Counted from the stretch's first letter, positions 15,936 through 25,389 are shown. The stretch is 60,180 bases of DNA from UBA5399 sp964464145 (GCA_964464145.1 CAYXFB010000007.1:1-60180); one strand, 5' to 3'. A program made the numbers and translations. The notes: generated from the sequence alone by a model not told the origin.

Positions 15936-17345
15936 TCAGGCTAAAAGCTCCACCTCTATGCCCAGCATCTCGCATATGGTCTTGAGATCCTCCACGTGGT
16001 CGCCGTATACGGCGTGGCAGTGGTTCGCGTCGAACTTATCAAGGAATATTTCGTGGCTGAAGGGCAGCTTGGCGAACACGTGCGGCCACTCCTTCGTGGT
16101 CTCCGCCATCTTCTGCGCCGAAAGCTCCACGAATTCGGCGGGTATTATGGTCATGCGGTATTTGCCCTCCGTGCGGTTGAGCCGCGCTATGGTGGCGCCG
16201 CCCGCCTTTGTCATGCAGTTCACATGGCAGCCGCCGCCCGCGTATATGTCGAGAGCGGGGTAGAGCGACACGTTTTTGAGGTTTTCGGCAGGGATATCGC
16301 TGCACCCGGCATAGTATGTGGACTGCGAACCGCAGTTGCAAAACACCATAACATCCTCCTCCGCGTCATAATGGCGCACATCCATAAATATTACCGGATC
16401 GTTAGTCAAAAGCTTCAATATCTGCATGGTCAGCGCCGCGTCGCCATCCGCCTCGCAGGCGAAAACGGTGGGCTCCTTGCCGCCGTCCCAGTCGTAGGGG
16501 TCGTTCATGAAGGCGGCGGCTATGCACTCCGTGCAGTGGTGGCGGCTCATTTCATAGTGGCATTTAACGCCCATGAAGTCGTAACCGTTTTCCCGCGCTA
16601 TGCGCTTGAGCGCCTCGTAATGCCGAATTTGCGTCCTTAGCTTTTCGGGTGTGAACTGATGCTCGTCATAATTTATGGCGCCCACGTTTTGTGTGAGCCA
16701 GTCAAAGGCCTTTTGCACCTGCGCTTCGGGCACATCCTCGGCCAGCCTAAGTATTTCGCTCTGATCCATATGATCCACATCCACGCCGAAAATGCGCTGC
16801 CAGTCCTGCATATCCACAACGGCGCTGTACATACCCAGACTGCGGCCGCCAATGAGGCCGTATTTCTGGCCGTTGAGCCGGCTCACCACCTTGGCGCAGC
16901 GCGCGAACTTCACTATCTTCTCAAGCACCTTGGGATCGGTGAAGTCGCCCGCCGCGCGGTAGTGCTCTATGCCAAGGTGATGCAGCGCGCCGCCCGCCGC
17001 CAGCATGGACACCATGCCCGGCCAATCAGGGTTCAGGTTGGCGCACAAGAGGAAGGGGCCTTTGCCGTTTTTCGCCGCGATGGCCGAAAAATTGGGGAAG
17101 GCAAACACTCCGTAGGAAAATATGGTGCCGTCCACGCCCTGATTTCGCAGATACTCCGCCTGCGCCTTGGCCTCCTCCACCGAAGCTACCAGCTTTTGTG
17201 CGGGTAGCACATCCACGCGCCCGTCCTTCGTGAGCGCCGAGACTATAACGTCCACCTGCTTTTGGACGATGCCCTTCAACTGCTCGTGTACCTCAGGCTC
17301 GCCGTCCGAAAAGCCTATTATTCCCAACAACGGTTTCTTTTGCAT
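15936..17345 (-). CDS. L-fucose/L-arabinose isomerase family protein
   Basis: The 469-residue protein belongs to the FucI/AraA isomerase superfamily, cytosolic enzymes that interconvert aldoses and ketoses with Mn2+. The N-terminal domain contains NQGVDGTIFSYGVFAFPNF. The C-terminal domain supplies likely metal ligands Glu in FACEADGD, Asp in FMDVRHYD and His in NHCHAVYGDH. It is shorter than E. coli FucI (about 590), so the substrate is uncertain. I chose the ATG at 17345, because the upstream in-frame ATG is part of the ribosome site (ATGGAGG). Two palindromes in its promoter region suggest a sugar-responsive regulator. No kinase or aldolase is adjacent. Confidence 0.82.
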   Translation of the reverse strand: MQKKPLLGIIGFSDGEPEVHEQLKGIVQKQVDVIVSALTKDGRVDVLPAQKLVASVEEAKAQAEYLRNQGVDGTIFSYGVFAFPNFSAIAAKNGKGPFLLCANLNPDWPGMVSMLAAGGALHHLGIEHYRAAGDFTDPKVLEKIVKFARCAKVVSRLNGQKYGLIGGRSLGMYSAVVDMQDWQRIFGVDVDHMDQSEILRLAEDVPEAQVQKAFDWLTQNVGAINYDEHQFTPEKLRTQIRHYEALKRIARENGYDFMGVKCHYEMSRHHCTECIAAAFMNDPYDWDGGKEPTVFACEADGDAALTMQILKLLTNDPVIFMDVRHYDAEEDVMVFCNCGSQSTYYAGCSDIPAENLKNVSLYPALDIYAGGGCHVNCMTKAGGATIARLNRTEGKYRMTIIPAEFVELSAQKMAETTKEWPHVFAKLPFSHEIFLDKFDANHCHAVYGDHVEDLKTICEMLGIEVELLA

Positions 17346-17391
17346 GGTGACCTCCATAAAATATATTGTGTGTGCCGTGATTTTATAAAAA

Positions 17392-17438
17392 TTGCGTACA
17401 ACGCAAAATATTGATATACGGTTTTAATGTTATATCAA
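17392..17438. promoter_or_regulatory. Two operator-like palindromes upstream of the isomerase gene
   Basis: TTGCGT-ACA-ACGCAA is a perfect 15-bp palindrome at 17392-17406. TTGATATA (17411-17418) and TATATCAA (17431-17438) form a perfect 8-bp inverted repeat with a 12-nt spacer. Both lie 47-93 nt before the minus-strand start at 17345, around the expected promoter. The regulator is not in the immediate neighbourhood. Confidence 0.6.
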
Positions 17439-17548
17439 AACGGGCGTGCGTACAATGAGCAGATATACTCAGATATGTGCAAAAAAGCGCATATATTTTA
17501 CATTTGTGGCAATAGAGGCGCTTTACCCTGCCAAAACCGCTCTGTCAA

Positions 17549-17577
17549 TTGAAAAGGGCGCTAAACTATGATATATT
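17549..17577 (+). promoter_or_regulatory. Promoter of the GT-C-like membrane protein gene
   Basis: TTGAAA (17549-17554) and TATATT (17572-17577) with a 17-nt spacer, 22 nt before the start; GATAGGAGAG provides the ribosome site. Confidence 0.55.
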
Positions 17578-17599
17578 ATCACGATAGGAGAGAACATAT

Positions 17600-20344
17600 A
17601 TGGGCAGAGCCAAAAAAGCGAAAACCGGGAAAAGCGCCAGAGCATCGGCCATAGCGCGCGGCATACGTTCGGTCGGCGCTTTTTACGCGCGCGAATATCC
17701 GCCCACCGGCAAGAGATTCACCGATTTTCTGCTGGCGCACCGCTTTGAGATAACGCTGTATCTGCTCTTTGCGCTTTTGAACCTCATATACGCGGCGGGT
17801 ATGCAATATCCGCTTTTGACGGACGAACACGTAACGATGGCGGAGGGCATATACCTCTGGGGCGGGGCGGACAACTGGTCGGCGGCCTATGCCGGATCAA
17901 ACTATTACGGCTATGGCTACTCTGTGCTGTATGGCTGGCTGTACTATCTCACGCAAAACATGCGCGAGGTGTTCCAGTGGTCGCTGGTGATAAATTCCTT
18001 CGTTATAGCCATAATACCTGTGCTTGCCTTCCGCATATCCTCCGTATATTTAGAGCTCAAGAAGCCGCTCTCCTTTGCCATTTCGCTTGCGGCGGGGCTG
18101 TACCCGGCGGCGGTTGTTTATTCCAAATACGCGTTGAACGAAACGGTCATGCTGCTGCTGCCCTGGCTGGCGGCCTATATGCTTTTATACCTCTTCCGCG
18201 AGGGTACGGACTTTAGGAAAAACCTTCCCTTTTACGCGCTTTTGGGGCTGCTTTCTATGTATGCCTACACTGTGCACGGGCGGGGCATTGCCATATTCGG
18301 CGTGGCCTTTTTGTGCGTGTTGTTCATAGCCATAAAAAACCGCAAGGGCAAATACTGGCTCAATCTGCTAATATTCCTTGCTGCCGCTGCGCTCTGGTTT
18401 TTAATAGACCGCGCGGTAAAAGCGAACCTCATGGCGAATTTCTTCCAGACGGGCGCGGGCGAGGCAAACAACACGCTGGAGCGTGTGCTCACCGTGAACA
18501 TGGCGGGCGCTTTTTCGCCGGAAAACATAGGCGCTATGCTTTCCGGCTTCCTTGGGCAGGGGCTGTATATGATGTGCGCCACCTTCGGGCTGCTGGCCGT
18601 GGGCGGTGTGGCCTTCGCGGGTATGCTGCGCGGAGTCAAGCGCGCGGGGACGCCGCAGCAAAGGAATCTGTTTCTCCTCTTCGTGTTCGCCGCGCTGTTC
18701 GCGCTGGCTTCCATAGTGATAAGCACGGCCTTCCTCTCGGGAATATATGTTTCGAACGAGGCGGTGCGCTCAGAATATTACGTATACGGCAGGTACAACG
18801 AAACGGCCTGCCTTTTCATAGCTTTCGTGGTGATAGCGCTGCTGTCCATGCGCAAAAAGCTGTCTAAAAAGTCTCTCATCGCCTCACTGATCATATTTGG
18901 CGGCGTGGTGGCGGGCGGCTGCTGCGTGGCCGCGCCCAAGATAGCGGCGGCGGGCGGCAACATATCCTACAATATGGTGCCCTCCATACTGCCCTTCATG
19001 GGCTTTGAAGCGTGGATAGGCGGCGGCATAGGCAACTTTGTGGCGCTGGGGCTCATAATATCGGCCATATTTGCGGCGCTGCTGCTGCTCTTTTGGAAGG
19101 GAAGGCGGCGCGCGGCGTTCATATTGCTGCTATGCTGCTTCGTGTATTCATTCAACTATTCGCTCTTCGCCTTCGTGTACCCCATAAGCGAAAAACGCTA
19201 CGAGACCGTAAAACCCTTCGAGATATACGCGCAGCAAAACGACGGCCTTTGGCAAAGCTACCCACGCGTCTATGTGGATTTCTTTTCCGCGCCCGTGCTG
19301 GGCGTGCAGTTCGCCATGCCCGAATTTGAACTGAGCTTCCTTGAGAAGGACGCCAAGGGCTATGACGTAATAGCCGAAATGGAGCCGCAGAGCACCATCA
19401 TTTCCAAGCACAACGAAATAATGGACGAAATATTCTCCGATATATATCAGGTGAGCGCAAACGAGCGCACACACGTTTGGGTATACGGCGAGGAGCTGGC
19501 AAACGAAATGCGCGCGCGCGGCTATAATGTATACCAAAACAAGCCGGATTATTCATACGAATACGCGGTGGACACGCTGCAAACAACGGGAAGCATGGAG
19601 GGCGGTGCGGTGGTGCTGCAAAGCGGTCAGGAGCAGTTCGGGCCGTACGCGAACACCATGCCGGGCACTTACACGGTGGATATATACGGCGAAAATCTGG
19701 ATAAGGCAAGCTTCCGTTTGCAGGAGAACGGCGGCAACGCCTTTTCCGTGGTGACGGATTTCACCGTTTTCGAACCCGGCCATGTGGCGTATACATTCAC
19801 ATCGGGCGGCTTTGCGGACAATATAGAATTTGTAACGCGAAACGACTCCGCCGACACGGTTAAAATAGACCGTATGTCGCTGAACCTCACGCAGCCTATG
19901 GAGCGTGTTCCGGCGGCGCAGGCGGGCATTTTCACATACATGTACCGGGATTTTGGCATGGAAACCTCCGATCTGTACAGGGGAAGCGATTTCAGCTTCA
20001 GCAAAAACAGCATAAAGGGGCAGTCTGGCCTGCTGATGCCGGGCGGTGCCGATATGCGGCTTTCCGGCCTGAAATTCAATCCGGGCAGCCATCAGGTGAT
20101 AGTGTACGGAGACAATGTGGACGCGGCCGATATAGGCTTTGACGCGGAGCAACCCTTCACGGTATCGGATGTGCGAAAGTATGAGGACAGGGTGGTTTTC
20201 ACGCTGGACACGGAAGGCTATATTAAAAATGGTACGCTTTTTGTAACAAATAAAACGGACGAGGAAATGACCTATCGCGGCGTGGCGGCCAACGTGCTGT
20301 ACCTTAAAGACGTGCCGGGAGTGGTGTGGCAACGCGCCATTTGA
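17600..20344 (+). CDS. Large multi-pass membrane protein, GT-C glycosyltransferase-like
   Basis: The 914-residue protein has a basic N-terminal tail, about 12 membrane helices between residues 48 and 530, and a roughly 370-residue beta-rich extracytoplasmic C-terminal domain. The first outer loop contains LLTDEHVTMAEG, an acidic pair placed where GT-C enzymes (PMT, ArnT, YfhO-like) carry their catalytic Asp/Glu. A lipid-linked sugar donor acting on a surface polymer is therefore likely, but unproven. The C-terminal domain has repeated QENGGNAFSVVTDF-like strands and no recognised name. It has its own promoter. The lipoprotein at 20431 follows on the same strand. Confidence 0.65.
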   Translation: MGRAKKAKTGKSARASAIARGIRSVGAFYAREYPPTGKRFTDFLLAHRFEITLYLLFALLNLIYAAGMQYPLLTDEHVTMAEGIYLWGGADNWSAAYAGSNYYGYGYSVLYGWLYYLTQNMREVFQWSLVINSFVIAIIPVLAFRISSVYLELKKPLSFAISLAAGLYPAAVVYSKYALNETVMLLLPWLAAYMLLYLFREGTDFRKNLPFYALLGLLSMYAYTVHGRGIAIFGVAFLCVLFIAIKNRKGKYWLNLLIFLAAAALWFLIDRAVKANLMANFFQTGAGEANNTLERVLTVNMAGAFSPENIGAMLSGFLGQGLYMMCATFGLLAVGGVAFAGMLRGVKRAGTPQQRNLFLLFVFAALFALASIVISTAFLSGIYVSNEAVRSEYYVYGRYNETACLFIAFVVIALLSMRKKLSKKSLIASLIIFGGVVAGGCCVAAPKIAAAGGNISYNMVPSILPFMGFEAWIGGGIGNFVALGLIISAIFAALLLLFWKGRRRAAFILLLCCFVYSFNYSLFAFVYPISEKRYETVKPFEIYAQQNDGLWQSYPRVYVDFFSAPVLGVQFAMPEFELSFLEKDAKGYDVIAEMEPQSTIISKHNEIMDEIFSDIYQVSANERTHVWVYGEELANEMRARGYNVYQNKPDYSYEYAVDTLQTTGSMEGGAVVLQSGQEQFGPYANTMPGTYTVDIYGENLDKASFRLQENGGNAFSVVTDFTVFEPGHVAYTFTSGGFADNIEFVTRNDSADTVKIDRMSLNLTQPMERVPAAQAGIFTYMYRDFGMETSDLYRGSDFSFSKNSIKGQSGLLMPGGADMRLSGLKFNPGSHQVIVYGDNVDAADIGFDAEQPFTVSDVRKYEDRVVFTLDTEGYIKNGTLFVTNKTDEEMTYRGVAANVLYLKDVPGVVWQRAI

Positions 20345-20430
20345 CAAATTTGCCCACTATGTGTATACTTTTTCCAAAACAATGCTTCTCACGAGCTACT
20401 TTACACAAATAAATAAGGTTGGGGCGAAAC

Positions 20431-21051
20431 ATGAAAAAACTGATAATTGCTATCGCGGCTCTGTTTGCATTCTCTCTGGTGGGCTGCGCGCAACCCGCCG
20501 CGCCCAAGGACAGCGTTGAAATGAAAAAGCTTACCGAGCGCGAGAAAAGCATATTGAGCGACATTTCCAGCTTCGGCGGGGATATAAACTATATGCCATT
20601 TTCAATTGATATAAAAACCCCTATAAAAGAACTCATCTTTTCCGTAGACACATATGAATACGGCGAGAAGAAAAGCAATATTGTGGAGCTGCCCATGCTT
20701 ATGGACGAGCCCTCCGCTTACGCGTGCAGGGCTACGCTTATAGGTGAGTCTATACTCTCAAATGAATCGCGTTGGCAAATAAAGGTTTCTTCGAGTATCG
20801 AGGAGACCGCTTCAGGTGTTATGGACAGCCCCGATCTGAAAATAAATCTTGAGCATGGCACAGGCGTGGCGACTACTACGCCGGAGGGCATAGAACCGAT
20901 TCAAATAGGCAAGCCGCAGGCGCTTGCGGTGTTCTGCTATCAAACCGAGTTTAACGCTACCGTTCCGGGTGGCTTCGCCCTGCAAGAGTTCGAACACTTC
21001 ATAAAAGACGTACCCACATCCGTGGTTTTTTCCGTAACGGCCACGGCCTAG
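20431..21051 (+). CDS. Lipoprotein of unknown function
   Basis: The 206-residue protein has a lipoprotein signal (MKKLIIAIAALFAFSL, lipobox LVGC) and a mature beta-rich domain without a recognised family. I chose the ATG at 20431 because the upstream TTG is next to GGTTGGGG and would spoil the signal. Two long strands (KELIFSVDTYEYGEKKSNIV and SRWQIKVSSSIEETA) suggest a sandwich fold. It lies 86 nt after the GT-C-like gene, so co-transcription is possible. Its role is unknown. Confidence 0.75.
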   Translation: MKKLIIAIAALFAFSLVGCAQPAAPKDSVEMKKLTEREKSILSDISSFGGDINYMPFSIDIKTPIKELIFSVDTYEYGEKKSNIVELPMLMDEPSAYACRATLIGESILSNESRWQIKVSSSIEETASGVMDSPDLKINLEHGTGVATTTPEGIEPIQIGKPQALAVFCYQTEFNATVPGGFALQEFEHFIKDVPTSVVFSVTATA

Positions 21052-21066
21052 CGCAATTGCCACACA

Positions 21067-21099
21067 TAAAAAAGCCCCGGGCGGTGTGCCGCTCGGGGC
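21067..21099 (-). terminator. Terminator of the MacAB-like operon
   Basis: GCCCCG (21074-21079) pairs with CGGGGC (21094-21099) and inner GCGG with CCGC. The T-run lies on the minus-strand side, so it terminates the exporter operon. Confidence 0.8.
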
Positions 21100-21126
21100 G
21101 TAAGAAAGCTATATGTTTTGGCGCGC

Positions 21127-21801
21127 TCACGCCTCGGTGAGCACTCCGTCGTTTATTTCCACTATGCGGCGGCTGCGGCGCGCCACGTTAACATCGTGGC
21201 TTATCATGACAATCGTATTGCCGCGCTCGTTCAGCTCGCCAAACAAAGAGAGTATTTCCTTGCCCGTGGCCGAATCCAGCGCGCCCGTGGGCTCGTCCGC
21301 CAATAGCAGCGCGGGCTGCGTCACCAGCGCGCGGGCAATGGCCACACGCTGCTGCTGACCGCCCGAAAGCTCGCTCGGCCGGTGCGTCATGCGGCCGGAA
21401 AGCCCCACCAGCTCTATGCCCTCGCGCGCGGCCGCCGTGGCCTCCGCGCGCGACAGGCCGCGCAGCAAAAGCGGCATTATAACGTTTTGCAGCGCCGTGT
21501 ACTGGGGTATAAGGTGATACTTTTGGAATATGAACCCTATGCTGCGGTTGCGTATGCGGGTAAGCTCCGCGTCAGTGCAATCCTGCACATCCGTTTCGCC
21601 AAAGCGGTAGCTTCCGCTATCCAGCGTGTCCATGCAGCCCAGTATGTTCATGAGCGTGGATTTGCCGCTGCCCGACGGCCCCAGTATGGTCATATACTCT
21701 CCGCATTGCACGTCGAGGCACACATCCTTTAGCACGTGCAGCTTTTCCGCGCCCATCGCATAGCTTTTGTTCACATGTTCAATACAGAGCAGTTTTTCCA
21801 T
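21127..21801 (-). CDS. MacB/LolD-type ABC transporter ATPase
   Basis: The 224-residue ATPase has Walker A GPSGSGKST (about residues 42-50), a Q-loop IFQKYHLIPQYTALQNV, the signature LSGGQQQRVAIARAL, Walker B LLLADEPTGALD and the switch MISHD. This sequence style is diagnostic of the MacB/FtsE/LolD class, which drives mechanotransmission through FtsX-like permeases. It follows the lipoprotein by 4 nt and is the last gene of the operon starting at 25226. Confidence 0.93.
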   Translation of the reverse strand: MEKLLCIEHVNKSYAMGAEKLHVLKDVCLDVQCGEYMTILGPSGSGKSTLMNILGCMDTLDSGSYRFGETDVQDCTDAELTRIRNRSIGFIFQKYHLIPQYTALQNVIMPLLLRGLSRAEATAAAREGIELVGLSGRMTHRPSELSGGQQQRVAIARALVTQPALLLADEPTGALDSATGKEILSLFGELNERGNTIVMISHDVNVARRSRRIVEINDGVLTEA

Positions 21802-21805
21802 GGCG

Positions 21806-22498
21806 TTATTCCATTATGGCAACGCTTTGCGCGCTCGCGCGTTCGGCAGCCGCGTCATCCACGCCCAGCATAAGCACGGAGCCCTTCTTTATATCCTCCA
21901 GCCTGGCGCTTTTGCCGGTAAGCATATTCATTATGCTTATTCCGGCGGGTATTGTGATGCTCTTAGATTCGCCAGTGTACTCAAGCTCTAGCTTGCTTGT
22001 GCCGTCATCGCTCTCGCTTACCACCACAACAGAGCCGTCTGCGCTCTCAAACATCATTTTTGGGGATTCGCTGTCCGCTGATTCTGTGTTTATGTCGCTT
22101 TCTTCTGAGGTCACCGTAACGGATTTTGCGGGAGCGGCGGCGGCAGCAGCCACTGCTTCGCCACCCTCTTCGCCCTCGGGCGCACCCAAATCAAACGGTG
22201 GCTTGGCCAGCTCCAGTTCTATTTCGTTGCCCACGATGCTCTTAACCTTGCCGAAAACACTGGTGAAGCTCTGCACGTCCGCGTCCGGCGCTTGTGCGTT
22301 TGTGTCCGGCGCTTGCCCGTCTGATGGAAGCGAAGGCGCCTCGCTCGGCGCTTCCGCGCTTTGCTCCGGCGCGGTCTGCGACTGTTCAGGGGAGGGAGAG
22401 GCCGCGTTTGGCGACTCCGCCGCCGGCGCTTTTGCCGAACATCCAAGCAGGGACACCGTCAAAACCCCCGCCAAAACTACAGTTACAATTTTTTTCAT
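21806..22498 (-). CDS. Lipoprotein embedded in the exporter operon
   Basis: The 230-residue protein has a lipobox (SLLGCSAK), a Pro/Ala/Ser/Gln linker of about 60 residues, and two short beta-rich blocks: FGKVKSIVGNEIELELAKP and SKSITIPAGISIMNM, ending with KGSVLMLGVD. These resemble the small beta-barrel blocks seen in DUF5666-type proteins, but I cannot assign a name. Its position between permease and ATPase suggests it works outside the membrane with the adaptor, possibly replacing an outer-membrane component. The acidic Ser/Glu stretch (about 130-150) is low complexity. Confidence 0.72.
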   Translation of the reverse strand: MKKIVTVVLAGVLTVSLLGCSAKAPAAESPNAASPSPEQSQTAPEQSAEAPSEAPSLPSDGQAPDTNAQAPDADVQSFTSVFGKVKSIVGNEIELELAKPPFDLGAPEGEEGGEAVAAAAAAPAKSVTVTSEESDINTESADSESPKMMFESADGSVVVVSESDDGTSKLELEYTGESKSITIPAGISIMNMLTGKSARLEDIKKGSVLMLGVDDAAAERASAQSVAIME

Positions 22499-22577
22499 GT
22501 TTAAAATATTCCTTTCAAATTTTGATATTATATTTATTACATCGTTCGCCCGTTAGGGCAGCCGATGTGTTGAGCTT

Positions 22578-23786
22578 CTATTCATAATTCAGCGCGTCTA
22601 TGGGCTTGAGTCTGGAGGCCTTGTAGGCCGGGTATGCGCCGAACACAGTGCCGGTCAAAAGCGAGAACAGCAGTGCCAAAAGCGCTCCGTCCGGCGTGGA
22701 AAGCACGGGTATATCAGTGTAGTTCATAAGCGGCAGCAGCAGCAGCGAGAGCAGCACGCCGGCAATCCCGCCAAACAGGCTTATAAGCACGGATTCAAGC
22801 AAAAACTGCGTCATTATGTCTCGCCTAGAGCCGCCCAGCGCCTTCAGTATACCTATCTCCCGCGTGCGCTCCTTTACCGATACGAAAAGCACGTTCATTA
22901 TGCCTATGCCGCCCACTATGAACACTATGGCGGCCACCGATATGAGCAGCATTTTCATTGTGCGGGCGGACTGCGTGGCTGCCTCTATGCGGCTGCCCGC
23001 GTCCTCCACGGTGTACAGGCTGCCGTCGTCCAGCATGTATTCAAGCGAGCTTTCCACACGGCTTATGGCCTTGTCCACTACATCTATGTCCGCCGCCAGG
23101 CCGATCATCTGAGGCACGTCGTAATCTCCTATAAGGCCGCCCGCCTCCGCGCTGGTGTAGGGCACGAACACGCTGCCATCCGGGTTCATGCCCTGAATGG
23201 CGTCGCCCTTGCGCTCCAGCACGCCCACCACGGTGAAATTTCGGTTCTTTATTTTTATGCTCTTGCCCACCGCGTTTTCCGCCGTGCCGAAGTATTGCTT
23301 TGCCAGACGGTCTCCCAGCACGGCAACGCGCGCGCTGTTTTCCGTATCCTCCTCCGTTATATTGTCTCCATACGCCGTTTTTATGTTGGATATCTCCGCG
23401 TATTCGGGATATACCGCCGTAACGGACTGGTATTCCTTTTCGCCCTCCATAGTGACCTCGGCGAAGAGGTAGGCCACGCGCATGAGACCCTTCATGTATG
23501 GGTTTTCCTCCTTCATGGCGGCCACCTGCTCCTCCGTGAATTTGGGCAGCTTGCTCATATCCATGCCGCCCATCGTTATTTTGGTGTAATCCGGCGTGAC
23601 GTACACCGTTGCCGCCGATAGATCGCCGAACTGCCCGGCGATCTCCGCCTCACCGCCACGGCCTATGGCTATGACCATGACTATGGTGACCGCGCCCACA
23701 ATTATGCCCAGCGAGGTAAGCAGCACCTTGAATTTGTTTTCCATAAGGTTGATCCATATCACGCGCAGCGTTTCAAGTAGATTCAT
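22578..23786 (-). CDS. MacB-like ABC permease (FtsX family)
   Basis: The 402-residue permease has one N-terminal membrane helix (KFKVLLTSLGIIVGAVTIVMV), a large extracytoplasmic MacB_PCD domain (about 45-265), and three C-terminal helices containing the FtsX signature VKERTREIGILKALGGSRRD. That is the layout of MacB without its fused ATPase. It starts 3 nt after the adaptor stop. With the ATPase at 21127 and adaptor at 23790 it should form a tripartite-type exporter for peptides or antibiotics. Confidence 0.93.
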   Translation of the reverse strand: MNLLETLRVIWINLMENKFKVLLTSLGIIVGAVTIVMVIAIGRGGEAEIAGQFGDLSAATVYVTPDYTKITMGGMDMSKLPKFTEEQVAAMKEENPYMKGLMRVAYLFAEVTMEGEKEYQSVTAVYPEYAEISNIKTAYGDNITEEDTENSARVAVLGDRLAKQYFGTAENAVGKSIKIKNRNFTVVGVLERKGDAIQGMNPDGSVFVPYTSAEAGGLIGDYDVPQMIGLAADIDVVDKAISRVESSLEYMLDDGSLYTVEDAGSRIEAATQSARTMKMLLISVAAIVFIVGGIGIMNVLFVSVKERTREIGILKALGGSRRDIMTQFLLESVLISLFGGIAGVLLSLLLLPLMNYTDIPVLSTPDGALLALLFSLLTGTVFGAYPAYKASRLKPIDALNYE

Positions 23787-23789
23787 ACT

Positions 23790-25226
23790 TTAACCCTCCA
23801 CGAACACGATGTCGCCCTCTTTGAGACCGGATAGTATCTCGCTGTATTTTCCGTCCGAAAAGCCTGTTTTTATGGGCTGCTCAAAAAGCTTGCCCTCGCC
23901 GTCCTTCATCTGCACCACCTGAGTGCCGTTCGAGGTTTTTATGGCCTTGTTCGAAAGCATCAGCACGTCCTTCACCTGCTTGGCTATAAAGCGGGCGTTG
24001 CAGGTCATTCCCGTTAGCAGGCTTTCGCCCTCCATATCAACCGAGGTCTGCACCACATAGGTCACGGGGTTGCTGTCCTTCACGGGCAGCGGCAGCTTCT
24101 TTGTTACCTTACCTATAAATTTGCGGTCGGGGAAAGCGTCAAAATTGAGCTCCACCTCCTGGCCTTCCTCCACGCTGCCTATATCCGCCTGCGCCACCTG
24201 CAGCTTGGCGAATATATCCTCGGGCGCGCCGATTACCGCCAGCGCCTTTTCGCCGTTGGTCTCCATGCCCTCGGTATAGCCAAGCTCCAGCACTATTCCG
24301 TCCCTTTCAGCCAGCAGATATACCTCTTTTTTGGCCTCGCCCAGCTCGCGTATCTGCCGCTCTATATCGTCGACCTCCACCTGCGCGGATTCTATGGCGT
24401 TTTCATAGGTGTTTTGCTTGAGCGCGTTTGAGTCTCTTTGCTTTGCGCGCTCCCTATCCTTGACCGCCTGCTGCTGCGCGTGGCTGCGCTCCATGCTCTC
24501 TATGCCCGAATTGGCGCTACCAAGCTGACCGTTCAGCTCCGCTATTTTGGGCGCTATGCCATCATGCTCCTCGCAGTATCCCGCGTGCGTCGCCGCCAGC
24601 GCATCCCGCTCCTGTTTAAGCACCGCGCGCTGCGGGTCGTCCTCTGGCAGTGCGGCTATTTGCGCGTCCAGCGCGGATATTTTTGCCGTGAGCTCTGCTA
24701 TGAGCCCCTCCAGCTCTGTCTGCCGTGCGGATAGAGCGCTTATACTGTTTGCTATGCCGTCCGCGTTGGCCTGCGCCTGAGATCGAGAATTTTCGTATTC
24801 CGCGCCCGAAGCGTCGCCCGTGTCTCGCGCGTCCACCTTACCTATATCCATATTGTTTTTCGCGTCATCCAGGCCGATCTGCGCTTTTTTGAGGTTTGTT
24901 TGCAGCTCCGCCAGCTTCTGCTCCAGCGCGTCCTCGTCCAGCTTGGCCAGCTTGTCGCCTTTTTTGACGCTGTCGCCCGCCTTAACGAAAAGCTCCGCTA
25001 TCTTCACATTTTGTTTGAAATTGTGCGGCATACCATCCAGCGCAAGGCTGCCCGCGCCGTCTATGCCCGCCGTTATATCTCCGCGAGACACGGGATATTC
25101 ACGCAGCAGCGCATCCGTATCCTCGCTGTTTGCCGCGCCCGCCGTGCTCATGTAGCCCACCGTAAGCGCCGCACAAGCAGCGACGGCAACCACCGCCGCT
25201 ATTATCTTAGTTTTTTTCTTTGCCAA
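23790..25226 (-). CDS. HlyD/MacA-family membrane fusion protein
   Basis: The 478-residue adaptor has one N-terminal helix (residues 8-26), a biotinyl-lipoyl-like half (FVKAGDSVKKGDKLAKLD), a long coiled coil (about 105-300, heptads rich in Leu, Glu and Lys), the second lipoyl half (AERDGIVLELGYTEGMETN) and beta-barrel domains (VEEGQEVELNFDAFPDRKF). The start is TTG at 25226 behind GGAGGGAACA. It is the first gene of the exporter operon. The long hairpin suits spanning a thick cell wall. Confidence 0.92.
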   Translation of the reverse strand: MAKKKTKIIAAVVAVAACAALTVGYMSTAGAANSEDTDALLREYPVSRGDITAGIDGAGSLALDGMPHNFKQNVKIAELFVKAGDSVKKGDKLAKLDEDALEQKLAELQTNLKKAQIGLDDAKNNMDIGKVDARDTGDASGAEYENSRSQAQANADGIANSISALSARQTELEGLIAELTAKISALDAQIAALPEDDPQRAVLKQERDALAATHAGYCEEHDGIAPKIAELNGQLGSANSGIESMERSHAQQQAVKDRERAKQRDSNALKQNTYENAIESAQVEVDDIERQIRELGEAKKEVYLLAERDGIVLELGYTEGMETNGEKALAVIGAPEDIFAKLQVAQADIGSVEEGQEVELNFDAFPDRKFIGKVTKKLPLPVKDSNPVTYVVQTSVDMEGESLLTGMTCNARFIAKQVKDVLMLSNKAIKTSNGTQVVQMKDGEGKLFEQPIKTGFSDGKYSEILSGLKEGDIVFVEG

Positions 25227-25273
25227 GGTCTGTTCCCTCCATTCGCTTCATGAGCCAAAGCATACACCACGTA

Positions 25274-25293
25274 TGGTTAAGGTACGGTTAAGG
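25274..25293. promoter_or_regulatory. Direct-repeat regulator site upstream of the exporter operon
   Basis: TGGTTAAG (25274-25281) and CGGTTAAG (25285-25292) are direct repeats with an 11-bp period, the geometry bound by OmpR-type dimers. They overlap the expected -35 position of a minus-strand promoter whose -10 is TATGCT. The same box recurs before the neighbouring regulator gene. Confidence 0.65.
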
Positions 25294-25314
25294 AAAGCCG
25301 TGAATATAAAAAAA

Positions 25315-25389
25315 GCGCAGGCAAAAATGCTTGCGCGGCTATGGCAAATGTCCAAAAATAAATAGCCGCCCCGGCTCGGGCGGCTATTT
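25315..25389 (-). terminator. Two tandem hairpins between divergent promoters
   Basis: GCGCAGGC/GCTTGCGC (25315-25336) and the 12-bp perfect AAATAGCCGCCC/GGGCGGCTATTT (25360-25389) each have a T-rich run on the minus-strand side. No minus-strand gene precedes them, so they would end a leader or antisense transcript rather than an mRNA. Confidence 0.6.
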
